DNA of 43,434 bases. Origin: a virus. The notes under the pieces are model-generated. The model saw nothing but the letters and a program-made list of their open reading frames with translations. It was not told where the DNA came from and did no database searches. The first letter of the stretch is position 1; each line of letters begins with the position of its first letter. A program made the position numbers and the translations under genes. This document shows positions 43,231-43,434 of the stretch, in pieces. The stretch lies in IMG/VR virus record IMGVR_UViG_3300009161_000085, positions 1 to 43,434 of that record; one strand, given 5' to 3'.

Positions 43231-43434
43231 GATTGTAATCTATCTATAATTTTTGTGGTGGAAAATCCTTCCACGGTGGGAAATATAATCACTCGTGCCA
43301 ACTCATTGCCTACTGTGGTGGACACTGTGTAATCTCCACCTTTGACAATAATGTCTGGTTTAATTTCTTCTATGATTCTTTGTGGAGTATCTTCTGTGAA
43401 TAGCACTACTTCGTCCACCCAAGGCAACATTTCC
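43227..43434 (-). CDS. HldE/RfaE C-terminal-type sugar nucleotidyltransferase, partial (N-terminus outside the window)
   Basis: Only the last 68 or so codons are present; the frame stays open to the window edge. VDEVVLFTEDTPQRIIEEIKPD, IIVKGGDYTVSTTVG and IIFPTVEGFSTTKIIDRL match the C-terminal adenylyltransferase domain of HldE, which makes ADP-D-glycero-beta-D-manno-heptose from heptose-1-phosphate and ATP. Related cytidylyltransferases share the fold, but the VKGGDYTV and VEG.STT pair is characteristic of HldE. The stop overlaps hldD by 4 nt. Whether it is a stand-alone nucleotidyltransferase or a fusion with the kinase domain cannot be seen here. Confidence 0.8.
   Translation of the reverse strand, partial: EMLPWVDEVVLFTEDTPQRIIEEIKPDIIVKGGDYTVSTTVGNELARVIIFPTVEGFSTTKIIDRLQS

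Noticed and set aside
1-43434. CRISPR arrays, insertion sequences, integrase or attachment sites
   Set aside because: No regularly spaced short repeats, transposase or recombinase motifs, or terminal inverted repeats were found on either strand.

Overview
The window looks like part of the late (virion) region of a tailed phage of the T4-like marine myovirus type, the group that includes cyanomyoviruses and pelagimyoviruses. Three things point there: many intergenic TAAATA elements of the T4 late-promoter kind just before structural genes; very long beta-rich fibre proteins with the VGRISG / AFETDLLYI / SRIGIKT N-terminus and FRVGD motifs; and compact, overlapping genes. The host cannot be named. 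Genes for ADP-heptose and heptosyltransferase-like proteins suggest a Gram-negative host with heptose-containing LPS. The DNA is moderately AT-rich and clearly poor in CpG.

Layout. (1) 1-1144: a hemB gene (porphobilinogen synthase, tetrapyrrole synthesis), which is unusual in a phage, followed by a small helical protein. (2) 1225-4279: small structural proteins and two fibre-like proteins. (3) 4326-12167: two large paralogous beta-helix fibre proteins (1317 and 1242 aa), each with a LamG-like domain inserted at a different point. (4) 12218-14742: small virion proteins and a 433-aa fibre protein ending in a cupredoxin-like domain. (5) 14744-26185: two giant paralogues (1794 and 2006 aa), each with eight N-terminal carbohydrate-binding-like repeats, a beta-helix and a shared C-terminus. 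(6) 26214-26911: two small virion proteins. (7) 26961-29901: three tandem cysteine- and glycine-rich adhesin-like paralogues with 30-31 Cys each. (8) 29947-30600: an unknown protein. (9) 30672-34372: an operon of GT9-like glycosyltransferase, NodU/TobZ-type carbamoyltransferase and a second GT9-like glycosyltransferase, preceded by a sigma70-like promoter rather than a late promoter. (10) 34397-42043: two small virion proteins and a 2146-aa modular protein. (11) 42012-43434, minus strand: cupin, HldD (ADP-heptose epimerase) and a partial HldE-type nucleotidyltransferase.

Working together. About 30 kb encodes the host-contact apparatus, built from a small set of movable modules: CBM-like repeats, beta-helix, LamG, Asp-box propeller and several unnamed modules. 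HldE-HldD plus two GT9 proteins and a carbamoyltransferase form a plausible phage-encoded route to a heptosylated, perhaps O-carbamoylated, glycan. The target could be host LPS (receptor masking or superinfection exclusion) or the phage's own adhesins. HemB is a candidate metabolic gene. No tRNA, CRISPR array, insertion sequence or integration gene was seen. No gene-free stretch exceeds 300 bases; the longest is the 159-nt leader at 8280-8438.
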